A DNA stretch of 64,000 nt from positions 434,001 to 498,000 of the forward strand of contig NZ_PGLQ01000001.1 of assembly GCF_002802865.1 (NCBI RefSeq), written 5' to 3'. This DNA comes from Bifidobacterium scaligerum. Lineage in GTDB: Bacteria; Actinomycetota; Actinomycetes; Actinomycetales; Bifidobacteriaceae. The notes beneath the pieces were generated by a model, which was not told where the DNA came from, searched no databases, and saw nothing but the letters and a program-made list of their open reading frames with translations. Positions 45,899 to 55,584 of this stretch are shown piece after piece (positions within the stretch are counted from its first letter, which is position 1; each line of letters opens with the position of its first letter). The position numbers and the translations under genes are program-made.

Positions 45899-47809
45899 CT
45901 AGGCGATTACATCCGCGATGGCATCCGGGATCGCGCGAATCACGTCACTGGCTACGATGGGATGCCCCAGCGTCATGAACCGCTGACGATGGCTATGTCC
46001 AACCAGCTCCGGCGTCTGCCAACCTTGTTGTTCGGATTCCGATGCGATCGCCGCCGCCGCGCCATGCAAGTATGCGGCCGAAGCCACGGTTTCCGCTGTG
46101 GTGATCTCGTCATTCTGCTGGGCAAGCAACGCGCCGATGATGCCGGCCAACACATCTCCCGCCCCTGCTGTGGCGAGCCATGCGGGAGCACTGCCGGAAA
46201 CGTAAATATGGTCCTCATCCACCACGATGGTTACCGCGCCTTTGAGCAGTATGGTTGCGCCGGTTAACTCATGTGCACGTTGAGCACATGCCAATGGGTT
46301 CGACTGCACGTCCTGCGCGGTCAGCAGTAGAGGCTCGTTGCCTGACGCATGTTGCGGATGCCGTTCATGATCGGAGACAAGATCGTCTGCTTTTTTTGTC
46401 ACGGCACTGTTGGCGGCAGACGAGGGGTTGTCGAATGACGAAACGACATCGTCAGATGAAATACTTACGGTCTGCGCAATTGCGTCACCGGCATTGTCCA
46501 ATCGTCCATCGCTCTCGCAGCGGTTCAGCAATGCAGCCATCTCTCCGGCATGCGGCGTGATTACCACCTGACCCGGGACATGGGGTGGTAACAGATCCAA
46601 TGCACCCGCATCCACCACAATCGGAGGCATGTCATAGACGGCGGAATCTGTCTCGTCGCCGTGCAACGCATAATGCTTCAGCAACGCAGCAATCGTTTCG
46701 CGTTGTGTATCGGCGTCGGAGCCGGCTGCGCCAGCAGAAGGCACGCCAGAGCCTACTACCCAGGACTGCACGCGTCCTTTGCCGATCACCGCTTCAGGCA
46801 ATGCAGTCAGTACCATGTTCTGCGCGCGCTCAGGACCGAGATACCGGACCATACCGGTGTTCGTGCGGGCGGCAGAGCGTGTGGTAAGCACAGCCGCGCC
46901 AGGATAACGCTGAGATCCGGTTATAAGTCCTACAACGCCTCGTGAATATTTGCCGTCCTCGATATGTGGCAGACGCACCGCATCCGATGCGAAGGCGTTG
47001 TCCACTACCTCTATAGCTGGCTCCACATCATCGATGCTGAAACCAAAATCGACCAGTTCAATGCGGCCACATACGAATGTTGCCGGTGGCAATACAGCAC
47101 ATGGCTTCATCGCGCCAAAAGTCACTGTCAGCGTAGCCGGCAGATATGGTCCGGGCAGCGAACCATCGTTCACTCCTACGCCGGAAGGTGTGTCTACCGC
47201 TACCACCAATGGGAAGTCTCTGGGCGACTCACGTCCTGGAAGCACCGGCTCATCCGGCACCTCGCTATCAAGTCCTAATGCCGCCGCCAAAGCGGCCGGA
47301 ATACCGCGCAATGCCCCCTGAATGCCGATACCGGTCATCGCATCAATGATGAGGTGCGACTTAGAAGCCAACGCGACGGCAGCCTGCAATCGCTCGCCGG
47401 CTTCACCAGCAGAGAAACCAGTCGCGCAGCCAGGGATTTCGGCGGCCGGATCGAGCACCAGCACCTTACCTCCGGCTCGGACGAATTCGGCAAACCCCGC
47501 CTCATGCAATGACTTACCCACTGCCACGGCTGTGACAGCGGCACCTTCCTGAGCCAGCGCAGCCGCGGCGAACAGTCCGTCGCCGCCGTTGTCTCCGGCG
47601 CCAGCAAGCAGTACGATCGATGAATCTTCCAACGCCAAATCTTCATCATCGAGAAGGCCGGCGGCGCTATGGGCCACGGCTTGGGCGGCCATACGCATTA
47701 GTGGCACGCCTTTGTCCAACAATGGACGTTCCATGGCTCTCACAGCTTCAGCATCATAGGCGCTGTGCAACAGTAGCTCGCGACGATCGGCGTCATCGGC
47801 GTATTCCAT
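45899..47809 (-). CDS. nnr: Bifunctional NAD(P)H-hydrate epimerase / ADP-dependent dehydratase
   Basis: 636 residues. The N-terminal YjeF_N epimerase domain contains 'LAGAGDNGGDGLFAAAALAQEG' and 'IIDAMTGIGIQGALRG'. The C-terminal carbohydrate-kinase-like dehydratase has 'VVDAGALDLL', 'VVITPHAGEMAALL' and 'WLATAGAGDVLAGIIGALLAQ'. It repairs damaged hydrated NAD(P)H. A poorly conserved Ser/Asp-rich insertion (about residues 455-510) interrupts the dehydratase domain. GAGGGGGA upstream supports the ATG at 47,809. It is divergent from the ABC-F gene. Confidence 0.93.
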   Translation of the reverse strand: MEYADDADRRELLLHSAYDAEAVRAMERPLLDKGVPLMRMAAQAVAHSAAGLLDDEDLALEDSSIVLLAGAGDNGGDGLFAAAALAQEGAAVTAVAVGKSLHEAGFAEFVRAGGKVLVLDPAAEIPGCATGFSAGEAGERLQAAVALASKSHLIIDAMTGIGIQGALRGIPAALAAALGLDSEVPDEPVLPGRESPRDFPLVVAVDTPSGVGVNDGSLPGPYLPATLTVTFGAMKPCAVLPPATFVCGRIELVDFGFSIDDVEPAIEVVDNAFASDAVRLPHIEDGKYSRGVVGLITGSQRYPGAAVLTTRSAARTNTGMVRYLGPERAQNMVLTALPEAVIGKGRVQSWVVGSGVPSAGAAGSDADTQRETIAALLKHYALHGDETDSAVYDMPPIVVDAGALDLLPPHVPGQVVITPHAGEMAALLNRCESDGRLDNAGDAIAQTVSISSDDVVSSFDNPSSAANSAVTKKADDLVSDHERHPQHASGNEPLLLTAQDVQSNPLACAQRAHELTGATILLKGAVTIVVDEDHIYVSGSAPAWLATAGAGDVLAGIIGALLAQQNDEITTAETVASAAYLHGAAAAIASESEQQGWQTPELVGHSHRQRFMTLGHPIVASDVIRAIPDAIADVIA

Positions 47810-48011
47810 AGCAGTCCCCCTCATGTAGCAGCATTTTCCATCACTGATTTTAGTGGGTTGCCAGCCGTGAACCGCCAATGTCGTACGCGGTGGGCATGAG
47901 ACCTACCTCATATGCTTAGGGAATATCCTTAAGTTCTTCACGCCTTCCGCTACCATGGGCTGTTGGTTTATCGCAAGTTCAACGGATCACAAGGAAAGCG
48001 ACGGGTGAGGT

Positions 48012-49613
48012 ATGGCGATTGATGCACAGGGTCTGGAGATTCAGATCGGCGCGCGGACGTTGCTGCATCCCACCGACTTTCATGTTGCCAAAGGCGACAA
48101 GATTGGTCTGGTGGGCCGCAACGGTGCCGGCAAGACCACGCTCACACGCGTGATCACCGGTGACATGTTACCCACGGCCGGCAAGGTTCGCGTCTCCGGC
48201 AAACTCGGCTACCTGCCGCAGGACACACATGCCTCCGACCCGACACAGACTGCGCTCGACCGCATGATGAGCGCGCGTGACATCGCCACCATCATCAACC
48301 GCATCCGCAAGGCCGAGAAGGAGATGACCGACCCGGATCCGGACGTGATGAGCAAAGCCATGACCCGCTACGACAAGGCCATGCAGGACTTTGACAAGGC
48401 CGGAGGCTACGCGGCCCAGTCCGAGGCGACCGCGATGGCGGCCTCGTTGGGTCTTCCTCAGGAGGTCATGGAACAGCAGCTTGGCACGCTGTCCGGTGGC
48501 CAGCGCCGACGCATCGAATTGGCGCGTATCCTCTTCTCTGACGCCGACACGCTCATCCTCGACGAGCCTACCAACCACTTGGATGCCGACTCCATCGAAT
48601 GGCTACGTGGCTACCTGAAGAAGTATGAGGGTGGTTTCCTGGTAATCTCCCACTCCACCGAACTGCTTGACGAAACCGTGAACAAGGTCTGGCATCTGGA
48701 TGCGCAGCTTGGCCAGATCGATATGTACTCGCTGAGCTGGAAAGGCTACCTGCATCAGCGCGTGGTAGACGAGGAGCGCCGTCGCCGCGAGCGCGAGGTG
48801 GCTGAAAAGAAGGCCGAACGCCTTATGAAGCAAGGCATTCGTCTGCATGCGAAAGCCACCAAGGCCGTGGCTGCGCAGAACATGATGCGTCGCGCCGAAA
48901 AGCTGCTGTCCGAAACTTCGGAGGCACAGAAGAAGGAAAAGGTGGCGGACATCCGCTTCCCGGAGCCCGCGCCCTGCGGCAGGACGCCGATCATGGCCAA
49001 GGACATTTCCAAGGCATACGGCTCCAACATCGTGTTCGCCGGAGTGAACCTGGCCATCGACAAGGGCTCTCGTGTGGTGATTCTGGGATACAACGGTGCC
49101 GGTAAGACCACGACGCTGCGTCTGCTGGCACATATCGAGGAACCGGACACCGGTTCCGTGGACTACGGCCACGGCTGCAAGATCGGCTACTTTGCGCAGG
49201 AGCACGATACGTTGGATTTGGATGCCACAGTGCTGGAGAACCTGCAGCATGTGGCTCCCGAATTGGATGACACTCATGCGCGTTCGATTCTCGGCTCGTT
49301 CCTGTTCTCCGGCGATGACGCAATGAAGCCGGCACGTGTGCTCTCCGGCGGTGAGAAGACCCGTCTGGCATTGGCGACTCTGGTGACTTCCCGCGCCAAT
49401 GTGCTGTTGCTCGATGAGCCCACGAACAACCTTGACCCAGCCTCCCGTGAGGAGATTTTGAAGGCCATCGCCAAGTATGAGGGTGCCATCGTGCTCGTCA
49501 CCCACGATGAGGGTGCCGTCGAGGCACTGAACCCGGAGCGCGTGCTGCTTATGCCGGACGGTGACGAGGATCTGTGGAACGACTCCTACCTAGAATTGGT
49601 TGCTGAGGAATAA
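48012..49613 (+). CDS. ABC-F family ATPase (translation factor type)
   Basis: 533 residues with two ABC domains: 'KIGLVGRNGAGKTTLTRVI' with 'TLSGGQRRRIELARILFSDADTLILDEPTNHLD', and 'RVVILGYNGAGKTTTLRLL' with 'VLSGGEKTRLALATLVTSRANVLLLDEPTNNLD'. A charged linker joins them and there are no membrane segments, so it acts on ribosomes, not as a transporter. Which ABC-F subgroup is uncertain; antibiotic-resistance types cannot be told apart from housekeeping types by eye. The 202-bp gap before it holds no recognised element. Confidence 0.9.
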   Translation: MAIDAQGLEIQIGARTLLHPTDFHVAKGDKIGLVGRNGAGKTTLTRVITGDMLPTAGKVRVSGKLGYLPQDTHASDPTQTALDRMMSARDIATIINRIRKAEKEMTDPDPDVMSKAMTRYDKAMQDFDKAGGYAAQSEATAMAASLGLPQEVMEQQLGTLSGGQRRRIELARILFSDADTLILDEPTNHLDADSIEWLRGYLKKYEGGFLVISHSTELLDETVNKVWHLDAQLGQIDMYSLSWKGYLHQRVVDEERRRREREVAEKKAERLMKQGIRLHAKATKAVAAQNMMRRAEKLLSETSEAQKKEKVADIRFPEPAPCGRTPIMAKDISKAYGSNIVFAGVNLAIDKGSRVVILGYNGAGKTTTLRLLAHIEEPDTGSVDYGHGCKIGYFAQEHDTLDLDATVLENLQHVAPELDDTHARSILGSFLFSGDDAMKPARVLSGGEKTRLALATLVTSRANVLLLDEPTNNLDPASREEILKAIAKYEGAIVLVTHDEGAVEALNPERVLLMPDGDEDLWNDSYLELVAEE

Positions 49614-49624
49614 AGGAGATAGTT

Positions 49625-50332
49625 ATGACCACTGCAAGCGGACAGAAAATCGCCATCGTTACCGGTAGCGCACTGGGACTCGGCTACGAGTTCGCCAGCC
49701 AGTTGATCGAAGCCGGTTGGCTGGTGGCCGGCGTCGATTTCAACGCTGAGCGTCAGGCCGAATTGACCGCGCAATGGCCGGCCGAATCCTACCGTGCCTA
49801 TGTAGGCGATATTACCGATGAGGACTTCGTGCGCAAGTCCGTGGCGGAGATCGCATCTTTCGGCCATATCGATCTGCTCATCAACAACGCCGGTCAGCCA
49901 TCCTTCAAGGTACCGACCGCCTATGAGGCTGCGGACGTGGATAAGTGCTTGAAGGGTTTGAAGGGCATGATCCTGTGGACCGTGGAAACCTTGAAGGCCT
50001 GTGGCGAGCAGGATGTCAAGATCGCGCAGATCATGAGCACCGCCGCCACCCGCGGCAATGCGAACGAAAGCGTGTATTGCGCCACCAAGTGGGGTGAGAA
50101 GGGGTACACCAAGAGTCTGCAGGCCGCATACAAGGGCACGAGCGTCAAGGTGGTAGCCGTCTACCCGGGTGGCATCGACACCGCGTTCTACCGTGACAGC
50201 CATGATTACGTGTCCGAAGCCAAGCAGCACACCTTCATGCAGCCCGGTCCGCTGGCCGAGGTGATCCTGTTCAACCTCATCAACGAGGCGAACCTGACTG
50301 TCACCGACATTGAGATCAATCGCAACAGCTGA
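49625..50332 (+). CDS. Short-chain dehydrogenase/reductase
   Basis: 235 residues. Cofactor loop 'IVTGSALGLGYEFASQL', 'LLINNAGQPSF' and catalytic 'YCATKWGEKGY' (YxxxK). The Asp in 'GVDFNAERQ' after the second strand suggests preference for NAD. The substrate is unknown. AAAGGAG lies 8 bases upstream, 11 bases after the ABC-F stop, so they may be co-transcribed. Confidence 0.9.
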   Translation: MTTASGQKIAIVTGSALGLGYEFASQLIEAGWLVAGVDFNAERQAELTAQWPAESYRAYVGDITDEDFVRKSVAEIASFGHIDLLINNAGQPSFKVPTAYEAADVDKCLKGLKGMILWTVETLKACGEQDVKIAQIMSTAATRGNANESVYCATKWGEKGYTKSLQAAYKGTSVKVVAVYPGGIDTAFYRDSHDYVSEAKQHTFMQPGPLAEVILFNLINEANLTVTDIEINRNS

Positions 50333-50349
50333 GGCCGGAGTCCAACCCT

Positions 50350-50399
50350 CCGCGCAGTTACTGTCTGTTCCGACGTCCGGAGAGACAGTAACTGCGCGG
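50350..50399. terminator. Bidirectional terminator with 17-bp perfect stem
   Basis: ccgcgcagttactgtct (50,350-50,366) and agacagtaactgcgcgg (50,383-50,399) are exact reverse complements around 16 bases, between two convergent genes. Confidence 0.8.
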
Positions 50400-50406
50400 T
50401 CGCGGC

Positions 50407-51051
50407 TCAGTCCAGATGATGCAACGCGCGAATAATCCGGCAACGGTCTTCAATCGTTCCCTCATCGGCACACATGGTCGCATACCAGCGCGGGTTACGC
50501 AGGGTCTCCGCACCGGAGTCGTCAGTTTCAACGAGCGTGTGCAGATCGTTAGCGTACTGGAAATGCAGATGGCTGAGCAGCCCACCCTCGCTGAACGCGG
50601 TACGCGACGGCAACGGCGCAATGGACAGCAGCCAACGGAATGGACTATCTTCCGCATGCGGATCATCGGTCACGAACACATAAGTCGGTGAGCCTTCCAA
50701 ACCATGTTCGATGACATGATCGATGCGATAGTCATAGGCATCAAGGTTCGTGTTGTCTTCCGCATACCAGGTGATGCGCACATCGGCGGTTGTGCTCTCG
50801 GGCTCGCCGACGGTCCAATACCCGATATGAATAATATTCTCCGGGCTGGTGGTGGAGCAGGCCATTGCCCAGAACTTGCGGATGCCGTTCGCTGCCATCG
50901 GAGCCATCTGAGGATTGGCGAGCACGACCTGTTCCGCCTCGTCCCAAGTACTGCGAATAGTTTCATCCTCGGCATCAATGTAATGCTCGAAGCTCTCCCA
51001 ATCGCCTAGCCAATCGCTAATATCGAAGTTGGCAAATCGGTCACTCATCAT
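50407..51051 (-). CDS. ZinT-like (lipocalin-fold) protein, last gene of ECF operon
   Basis: 214 residues, no signal peptide. The N-terminal 'DISDWLGDWESFEHYI' and C-terminal 'LSHLHFQYANDLHTLVE...NPRWYATM' match the layout of ZinT/YodA domains, including the HxH metal-binding pair. This family binds zinc or cadmium and hands metal to uptake systems, normally outside the cell; here the protein seems cytoplasmic. It lies 16 bases downstream of ecfA on the same strand, so it is the end of the ECF transporter operon. The family call is tentative. Confidence 0.5.
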   Translation of the reverse strand: MMSDRFANFDISDWLGDWESFEHYIDAEDETIRSTWDEAEQVVLANPQMAPMAANGIRKFWAMACSTTSPENIIHIGYWTVGEPESTTADVRITWYAEDNTNLDAYDYRIDHVIEHGLEGSPTYVFVTDDPHAEDSPFRWLLSIAPLPSRTAFSEGGLLSHLHFQYANDLHTLVETDDSGAETLRNPRWYATMCADEGTIEDRCRIIRALHHLD

Positions 51052-51067
51052 GTACCTCTTTCGATTG

Positions 51068-52546
51068 TTATTCGGTTTTTAAATAAGGGTGTTCCAGGTT
51101 GATGATGGCGGTGCACCAGCCGGCGGCGAGTTCCTCGTCGTGGGTGACTACGAGCACGGTTTTGCCTTGTGCGGCGAGCTGGCGGAGAAGATCGCCCACC
51201 TGTTCCATGTGGTATCGGTCGAGACCGCTGGTCGGCTCGTCCAGAATGATGAGATCCTTGCCGCACATCAATGCCGATCCGATAGCCACGCGCTGCTTCT
51301 GCCCGCCGGACAGACTCATCGGATGCCGGTCAGCAAACCGTATAAGGTCCAGATTCTCAAGCACTTGAACGCATCGCTTGATGACCACTGGATTGGTTTC
51401 GTTAAGTCCGAGCAGTAATTCCTCGCGTACACTGTCGGAGAACAGCTGATAGTTCACGTCCTGCATGACCAGGAATCCGGCACGCGTAAGATCGCGTGGC
51501 TTGGCTGGTTTGCCATTCAGCATCACTTTGCCGGATACCGGTTTGATCAGACCGGTGAGCGTACGGACCAGCGTGGTTTTGCCGCAACCATTATGACCCA
51601 TCAAACCGATGATTTGGCCGGAATAGAAATCAAGGTCCGGGACGGTTCGTGAGAATCCGTCGCGTCCGCGGTAGCCGATATTGAGATGGCGCGTGGACAG
51701 TAGCGGTGTCGTGTTTGAGCCGTCGCCCGTATCGGAAGCCGTAAGTTCGCATTCGTTCGTTTGCGATTCCAGTAGCGCGATGCGTTTCCTATACGGTTGC
51801 AGATCAAGCGTGCGCAATCCCATTGCGGCGATGCAGCCGGGGGAGAGCGCGAGGAATTCGCTGGCTTCGTATTCGTGTGATATGCGCCCGTTGTCGAAGA
51901 TGACGTATCGGTCAGCAATGCCATTTAGCCAGGCAAGGCGGTGCTCAGCTATGACGATGGTTATGCCTGTAGCCTTCAGTTGTGTGATGAGCTCGCGCAT
52001 TTCCGCGATCGCCGCCGCATCCAGATCGCTGGTGGGTTCATCCAGCACGAGCAGCTTTGGATGCAGCATGGTGGCTGCAGCCAAAGCAATACGCTGTTTC
52101 TGGCCTCCTTAAAGGTGAAAGATGCTGCGATCCAGCAATGACTCGATATCGAAACGCTGCGCGGTTTCCATGATTCGATGGTTGATGTCTTCCGGTGGCA
52201 GGCCCATGTTCTCCGCGGGGAAAGCCAGTTCATCAATGACCTTGGCGTTGAAATATTGTGTTTTGGGATTCTGGAATACGCTACCAACCAGGGGAGTGAG
52301 CTTGTCGATGGGTTCGGCAGCTGTATCAATGCCGCAGGTATGCTGCTCTCCGTTGAATCCGCCGTGGAAGAACTGAGGAATCAGGCCATTGACGATACGC
52401 GAATACGTGGTTTTCCCGCATCCGCTAGCGCCACACAGTACGACACACTGTCCGTTCGGAATGCTCAACATGGTGTTGATTACGGCAGGTTCGTTGGCAT
52501 GATCATAAGTAAACGACACGTTGTTGGAATAGACTTCAGCGGTCAT
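51068..52546 (-). pseudogene. ECF transporter double ATPase EcfA, interrupted by an internal stop in its first LSGGQ motif
   Basis: A single reading frame of 493 codons encoding two fused ABC domains, as in stand-alone ECF ATPases. Domain 1 has Walker A 'LCGASGCGKTTYSRIVNG' and Walker B 'LLVLDEPTSDLD'; domain 2 has 'LMGHNGCGKTTLVRTLTG', 'LSGGQKQRVAIG' and 'LIILDEPTSGLD'. At 52,109-52,111 the frame reads CTT TAA GGA GGC CAG, i.e. L-stop-G-G-Q where LSGGQ is expected; a single TCA-to-TAA change explains it. Both sides stay in the same frame with no other damage. The stop creates a TAAGGAGG sequence, but the nearest in-frame TTG (52,084) is too far for efficient restart and the signature Ser would be lost anyway. 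The start ATG overlaps the ecfT stop (TGATG). Read-through, a sequencing error or recent decay are the options. Confidence 0.85.
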
Positions 52547-53265
52547 CAACGCATCACCCCGGCAACATCAAGCATCAGCGGGACCATCACGGCAATCATC
52601 ATGAGCCAATCGACGATTTGCATGCGGATTTCAGTGCGCGAGGTGTGCACGCTTTCACGGCCAAGGCCTTTGGTCAGTGCCGCCACGGACAAATCCTGAG
52701 CCACATTGGTGGCGTTCATCAACAGTGGGATGAGGATGTATTCCAATGATTGCGCGGGATGGCGAACTAATCCCCATCCACCCGCGGCGATACCGCGCAA
52801 GGCCATCGCATTGCGGATCTGCCGGTAATCCTCGGCGATGGTGGGGAAGAAGCGAATCACGACCACGCAGGGAATCACCACGGATTCAGGCGCACGCATA
52901 CGGCGCATTGCACAGATAAATGCGCTGGGAGAGGTAGTGGTGAATGCATACGCGCCGGTAATGAAACAGGGCAGCATCATCGTGCAACCGACCGCCAAAG
53001 CAGAAACCACATGGAGCCACGGCAATCCTATAGCTTCAGGGTCCAGAAAACCCAATCCGGTAAGTATGGCAAAGGTGAGGCCGAAATTCGCGGTCATCTT
53101 CCAACGGCCTGCAGCCGCAAGCGGCACCAAGAACAGCAGAACCATGATGATCTGCGTAATGACGCTCACATGGAAGAACAGCATGAGATTGGCGGCCAAA
53201 AGAAGAAATAGTTTGGTTCGAGGGTCTAGCGTGCGTTGATTTGATGAGTTGTGGCTGGAGGTCAT
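52546..53265 (-). CDS. ECF transporter transmembrane component EcfT
   Basis: 239 residues with about five membrane segments ('LFLLLAANLMLFFHVSVITQIIMV', and the last 'IVDWLMMIAVMVPLMLDVAGV'). The cytoplasmic coupling helices carry 'NAMALRGIA', the A-R-G motif by which EcfT contacts the ATPases, and a second 'AALTKGLGRES'. Start at 53,265 chosen after the intercistronic hairpin; an ATG at 53,340 overlapping the S-component stop would add 25 residues encoded by the hairpin itself. Confidence 0.85.
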   Translation of the reverse strand: MTSSHNSSNQRTLDPRTKLFLLLAANLMLFFHVSVITQIIMVLLFLVPLAAAGRWKMTANFGLTFAILTGLGFLDPEAIGLPWLHVVSALAVGCTMMLPCFITGAYAFTTTSPSAFICAMRRMRAPESVVIPCVVVIRFFPTIAEDYRQIRNAMALRGIAAGGWGLVRHPAQSLEYILIPLLMNATNVAQDLSVAALTKGLGRESVHTSRTEIRMQIVDWLMMIAVMVPLMLDVAGVMR

Positions 53266-53283
53266 GGCAACGCCCTCGACGCG

Positions 53284-53318
53284 CAAAGGCGCGCCTGTAC
53301 CAGACAGGTGCGCCTTTG
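53284..53318. promoter_or_regulatory. Intercistronic hairpin between S component and EcfT
   Basis: Two 15-base arms (53,284-53,298 and 53,304-53,318) match in 14 positions around a 5-base loop. It sits between co-directional minus-strand genes, so it may stabilise the S-component mRNA or reduce read-through to ecfT. Confidence 0.55.
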
Positions 53319-53339
53319 TTGAAGTAGTGGCGGAATGCA

Positions 53340-54002
53340 TCAGGCGATGCCGGCCTTGATGAAGTGCTTCTTCATCATCTTCTGGCCGAACCAGCCGCCG
53401 ATAATTGCGCATACCAAAATCGCGGCCATCGAGATGAAGAACGTGGCGGTATTGATATTGGCGAACACTCCATCGATGTAGGCCGCATCCTTGCCGCGAG
53501 CCTGAAGGCTGGCGATATAGGCGTCCTTCATGAACCAGAGCGGCAGAATCGGTCCGGTGAGCCCATAGGAGAACATCACGTAGCTGACCAGCAGCAGCGC
53601 CTTGCTCTTGTACTTGCCAACGCGGGCAATAAGATCGGCGGCCACCGGGAATACGATACTGGCGATGAACGAGAGCACGAAATGACCGGAGATGAACAGG
53701 AACAGGCCAATGACCACGCCCATGACCGTGATGCCACCGAACTTGCCGAGACGGGCGGCCAGCAGCATGTAGACGCAGCCAGAAATCAAGGCGGCGATGG
53801 CGGGCAGGAAGATGGAGCCGAAACCGCCGGTGAACAAGGTGCTGACCAGCGTTGCCACACACACCATCACGAAATACAGTGCGGCGAAAACGCCGATGGT
53901 GATGAGGTCGGCGACTTCGAGTTTACCGGTTTTGGCAGGTTTGCCGGAGCTCTGATTAGCGGTCTGGGCGGTGTTGTCTGCGGGCGAATGCGAAGCGGTC
54001 AC
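53340..54002 (-). CDS. ECF transporter S component, Trep_Strep (MptD-like) family
   Basis: 220 residues. After a polar N-terminus of ~30 residues come about six membrane segments ('DLITIGVFAALYFVMVCVATLV', 'IFLPAIAALISGCVYMLLAARLG', 'FGGITVMGVVIGLFLFISGHF'), the layout of TIGR02185 / Trep_Strep substrate-binding subunits. It forms the substrate-specific part of an ECF importer with EcfT and EcfA downstream. The substrate is unknown. The start is GTG at 54,002 with GGAAAG upstream. Confidence 0.8.
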   Translation of the reverse strand: MTASHSPADNTAQTANQSSGKPAKTGKLEVADLITIGVFAALYFVMVCVATLVSTLFTGGFGSIFLPAIAALISGCVYMLLAARLGKFGGITVMGVVIGLFLFISGHFVLSFIASIVFPVAADLIARVGKYKSKALLLVSYVMFSYGLTGPILPLWFMKDAYIASLQARGKDAAYIDGVFANINTATFFISMAAILVCAIIGGWFGQKMMKKHFIKAGIA

Positions 54003-54075
54003 AATACTTTCCGTTTCATGCGAGGGAACTTATACCTCTCGCCAATGTATCGGGGATTGGAAGGAAAGGCAATAC

Positions 54076-55509
54076 CTAATTTTGGAATCGGATGGTGGCT
54101 TGGAACTTGGTTGGTTCCGGCTGGCTGAGTTCCAGGGTAGCGTGCATGGCTTGGCAGGCGGCATCTGCGATGGAAAGGCCAAGGCCCACGCCCGGTGTGG
54201 CGCTGATGCGTGAATTCTGGCCGCGATGGAACGGCTGAATGAGCTCGGCCAAATCGTCGGGTAGCGTTTCATCGGTGGAATTGGTGACGGTCAGCATTAC
54301 GCCAGTCACAGACGGGCCAGCATGTTCATCGCTGTCATTGCCGTCGTTGGCATCCTCGGCGACATCGGTATGCGCTGCAGTGCTGATTGCAATATCAATG
54401 GACCCATTCTCCATGTTATGTACTGCGGCGTTACGCAACAGATTGCTCACTGCCAATCCCAGTAATGCAGGGTTCGCGGACACTGCAGCATCACCTTCGA
54501 TGTTGACGGCAATCTTGGCTTGGGTGACTGCATCATCAATATCAGCAAGTGATTGTTCGACGAATTCATGTAAGTCAACGTTGCTCGCGATCTGAGCCTT
54601 ATCGCCACCAATCGTGCCGCTTTGAATACGGGACAACGTAAGCAACGCCTGCACGAGTTCAGCACCTTTCCTATTGGCTGCGAGCGCACGACGCACCGAT
54701 GGCTCCACGTCGGCTGGGAAGCGGCCTTGGGAGAGCGGTGCGTCAAGATTGGTTTCCACTGCGGCGATGGGTGTGCGCAGTTCGTGCGAGGCATTGGACA
54801 CGAATCGTCGTTCGGCGGTCGCGCTGGCCTCCACACGGTCGAGCATGCCATTGATGGAATCGACCAGTCGGTCGATGTCGTCATTGCCGGGTTTCACATT
54901 GATTCGGGCGCTTAAATCATTCGGCTGCAGCGAAGCAACCTGCTTATCCACTGCCGTGACTCGTCGGGATAGCATTGTGCCGATCAGCCATGCCGCAAGC
55001 ACTGCTATAAGGCCAAAAACTGCCAGCGCGATGATGGAAACCGTGCGCATAGTGGTGGTCAGCGTGTTGGCGACGACGTTCGCCGTGTTGATCATCACGC
55101 CGTTGTATTCGTCGAGAATCCAAGGGCTGCCGTTTTTGGTTTGTTCCTTCGCCGTATCCCATTCCTCGGAGTTAAAGGGCACGTACAGTTTCATGCCGTC
55201 GAGATTCTGTCTCGTACCCGTATAGCAGACTAATGCGCTGACTCCGGTGTCATTGACGGCAGGCGCGGTTTCGGCGTCCATGCCTGTGGTGACGGAAACG
55301 GTACCGTCCGAGTTCGCGCACATGGTCATGGTCTGGCTCGCTTCGGCTGTGGTGCGTGCCACGATGACGTTCTGCGTAATAATCAGTGCCGTCATCATCA
55401 CGATAATGATGAGCGCGATGGCCAGCGTGATTTTCGCGCGGAATGATTTCGGTGTGAGCTTGCCGGCGATGGCAGTAAAATGCGTTTGCAACGATTGGAA
55501 GACTTGCAT
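54076..55509 (-). CDS. Two-component sensor histidine kinase
   Basis: 477 residues. First membrane segment at ~25-47, an outer sensor domain of ~110 residues, a second segment ('TVSIIALAVFGLIAVLAAWLIGT'), HAMP, then HisKA with phospho-acceptor 'FVSNASHELRTPIAAVE' and HATPase boxes 'AVSNLLRNAAVHN' (N) and 'GVGLGLSIADAACQA' (G). The outer domain contains two cysteines. Read with the response regulator gene 75 bp upstream, from which it is separated by a palindromic repeat. The efflux operon and lipoproteins on the opposite strand are likely targets. Confidence 0.93.
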   Translation of the reverse strand: MQVFQSLQTHFTAIAGKLTPKSFRAKITLAIALIIIVMMTALIITQNVIVARTTAEASQTMTMCANSDGTVSVTTGMDAETAPAVNDTGVSALVCYTGTRQNLDGMKLYVPFNSEEWDTAKEQTKNGSPWILDEYNGVMINTANVVANTLTTTMRTVSIIALAVFGLIAVLAAWLIGTMLSRRVTAVDKQVASLQPNDLSARINVKPGNDDIDRLVDSINGMLDRVEASATAERRFVSNASHELRTPIAAVETNLDAPLSQGRFPADVEPSVRRALAANRKGAELVQALLTLSRIQSGTIGGDKAQIASNVDLHEFVEQSLADIDDAVTQAKIAVNIEGDAAVSANPALLGLAVSNLLRNAAVHNMENGSIDIAISTAAHTDVAEDANDGNDSDEHAGPSVTGVMLTVTNSTDETLPDDLAELIQPFHRGQNSRISATPGVGLGLSIADAACQAMHATLELSQPEPTKFQATIRFQN

Positions 55510-55515
55510 ATGGCT

Positions 55516-55560
55516 ACCCCTCAGTCACGCTTCGCGCGCCGGCTCCCCTGACAAGGAGAG
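55516..55560. repeat. Intergenic palindromic repeat between regulator and kinase genes
   Basis: It contains cccctcagtc at the left and ctcccctgacaaggagag at the right, the same building blocks as the copies at 57,342 and 38,825. A degenerate copy of the family. Confidence 0.55.
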
Positions 55561-55584
55561 TCAGAACCAAGTTAGAAAAACGGT

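Noticed and set aside
53266..53862. N-terminal extension of the EcfT frame to 438 codons
   Set aside because: It runs through the S-component gene in another frame and the translation is Arg/His-rich nonsense; EcfT similarity begins near 53,265.
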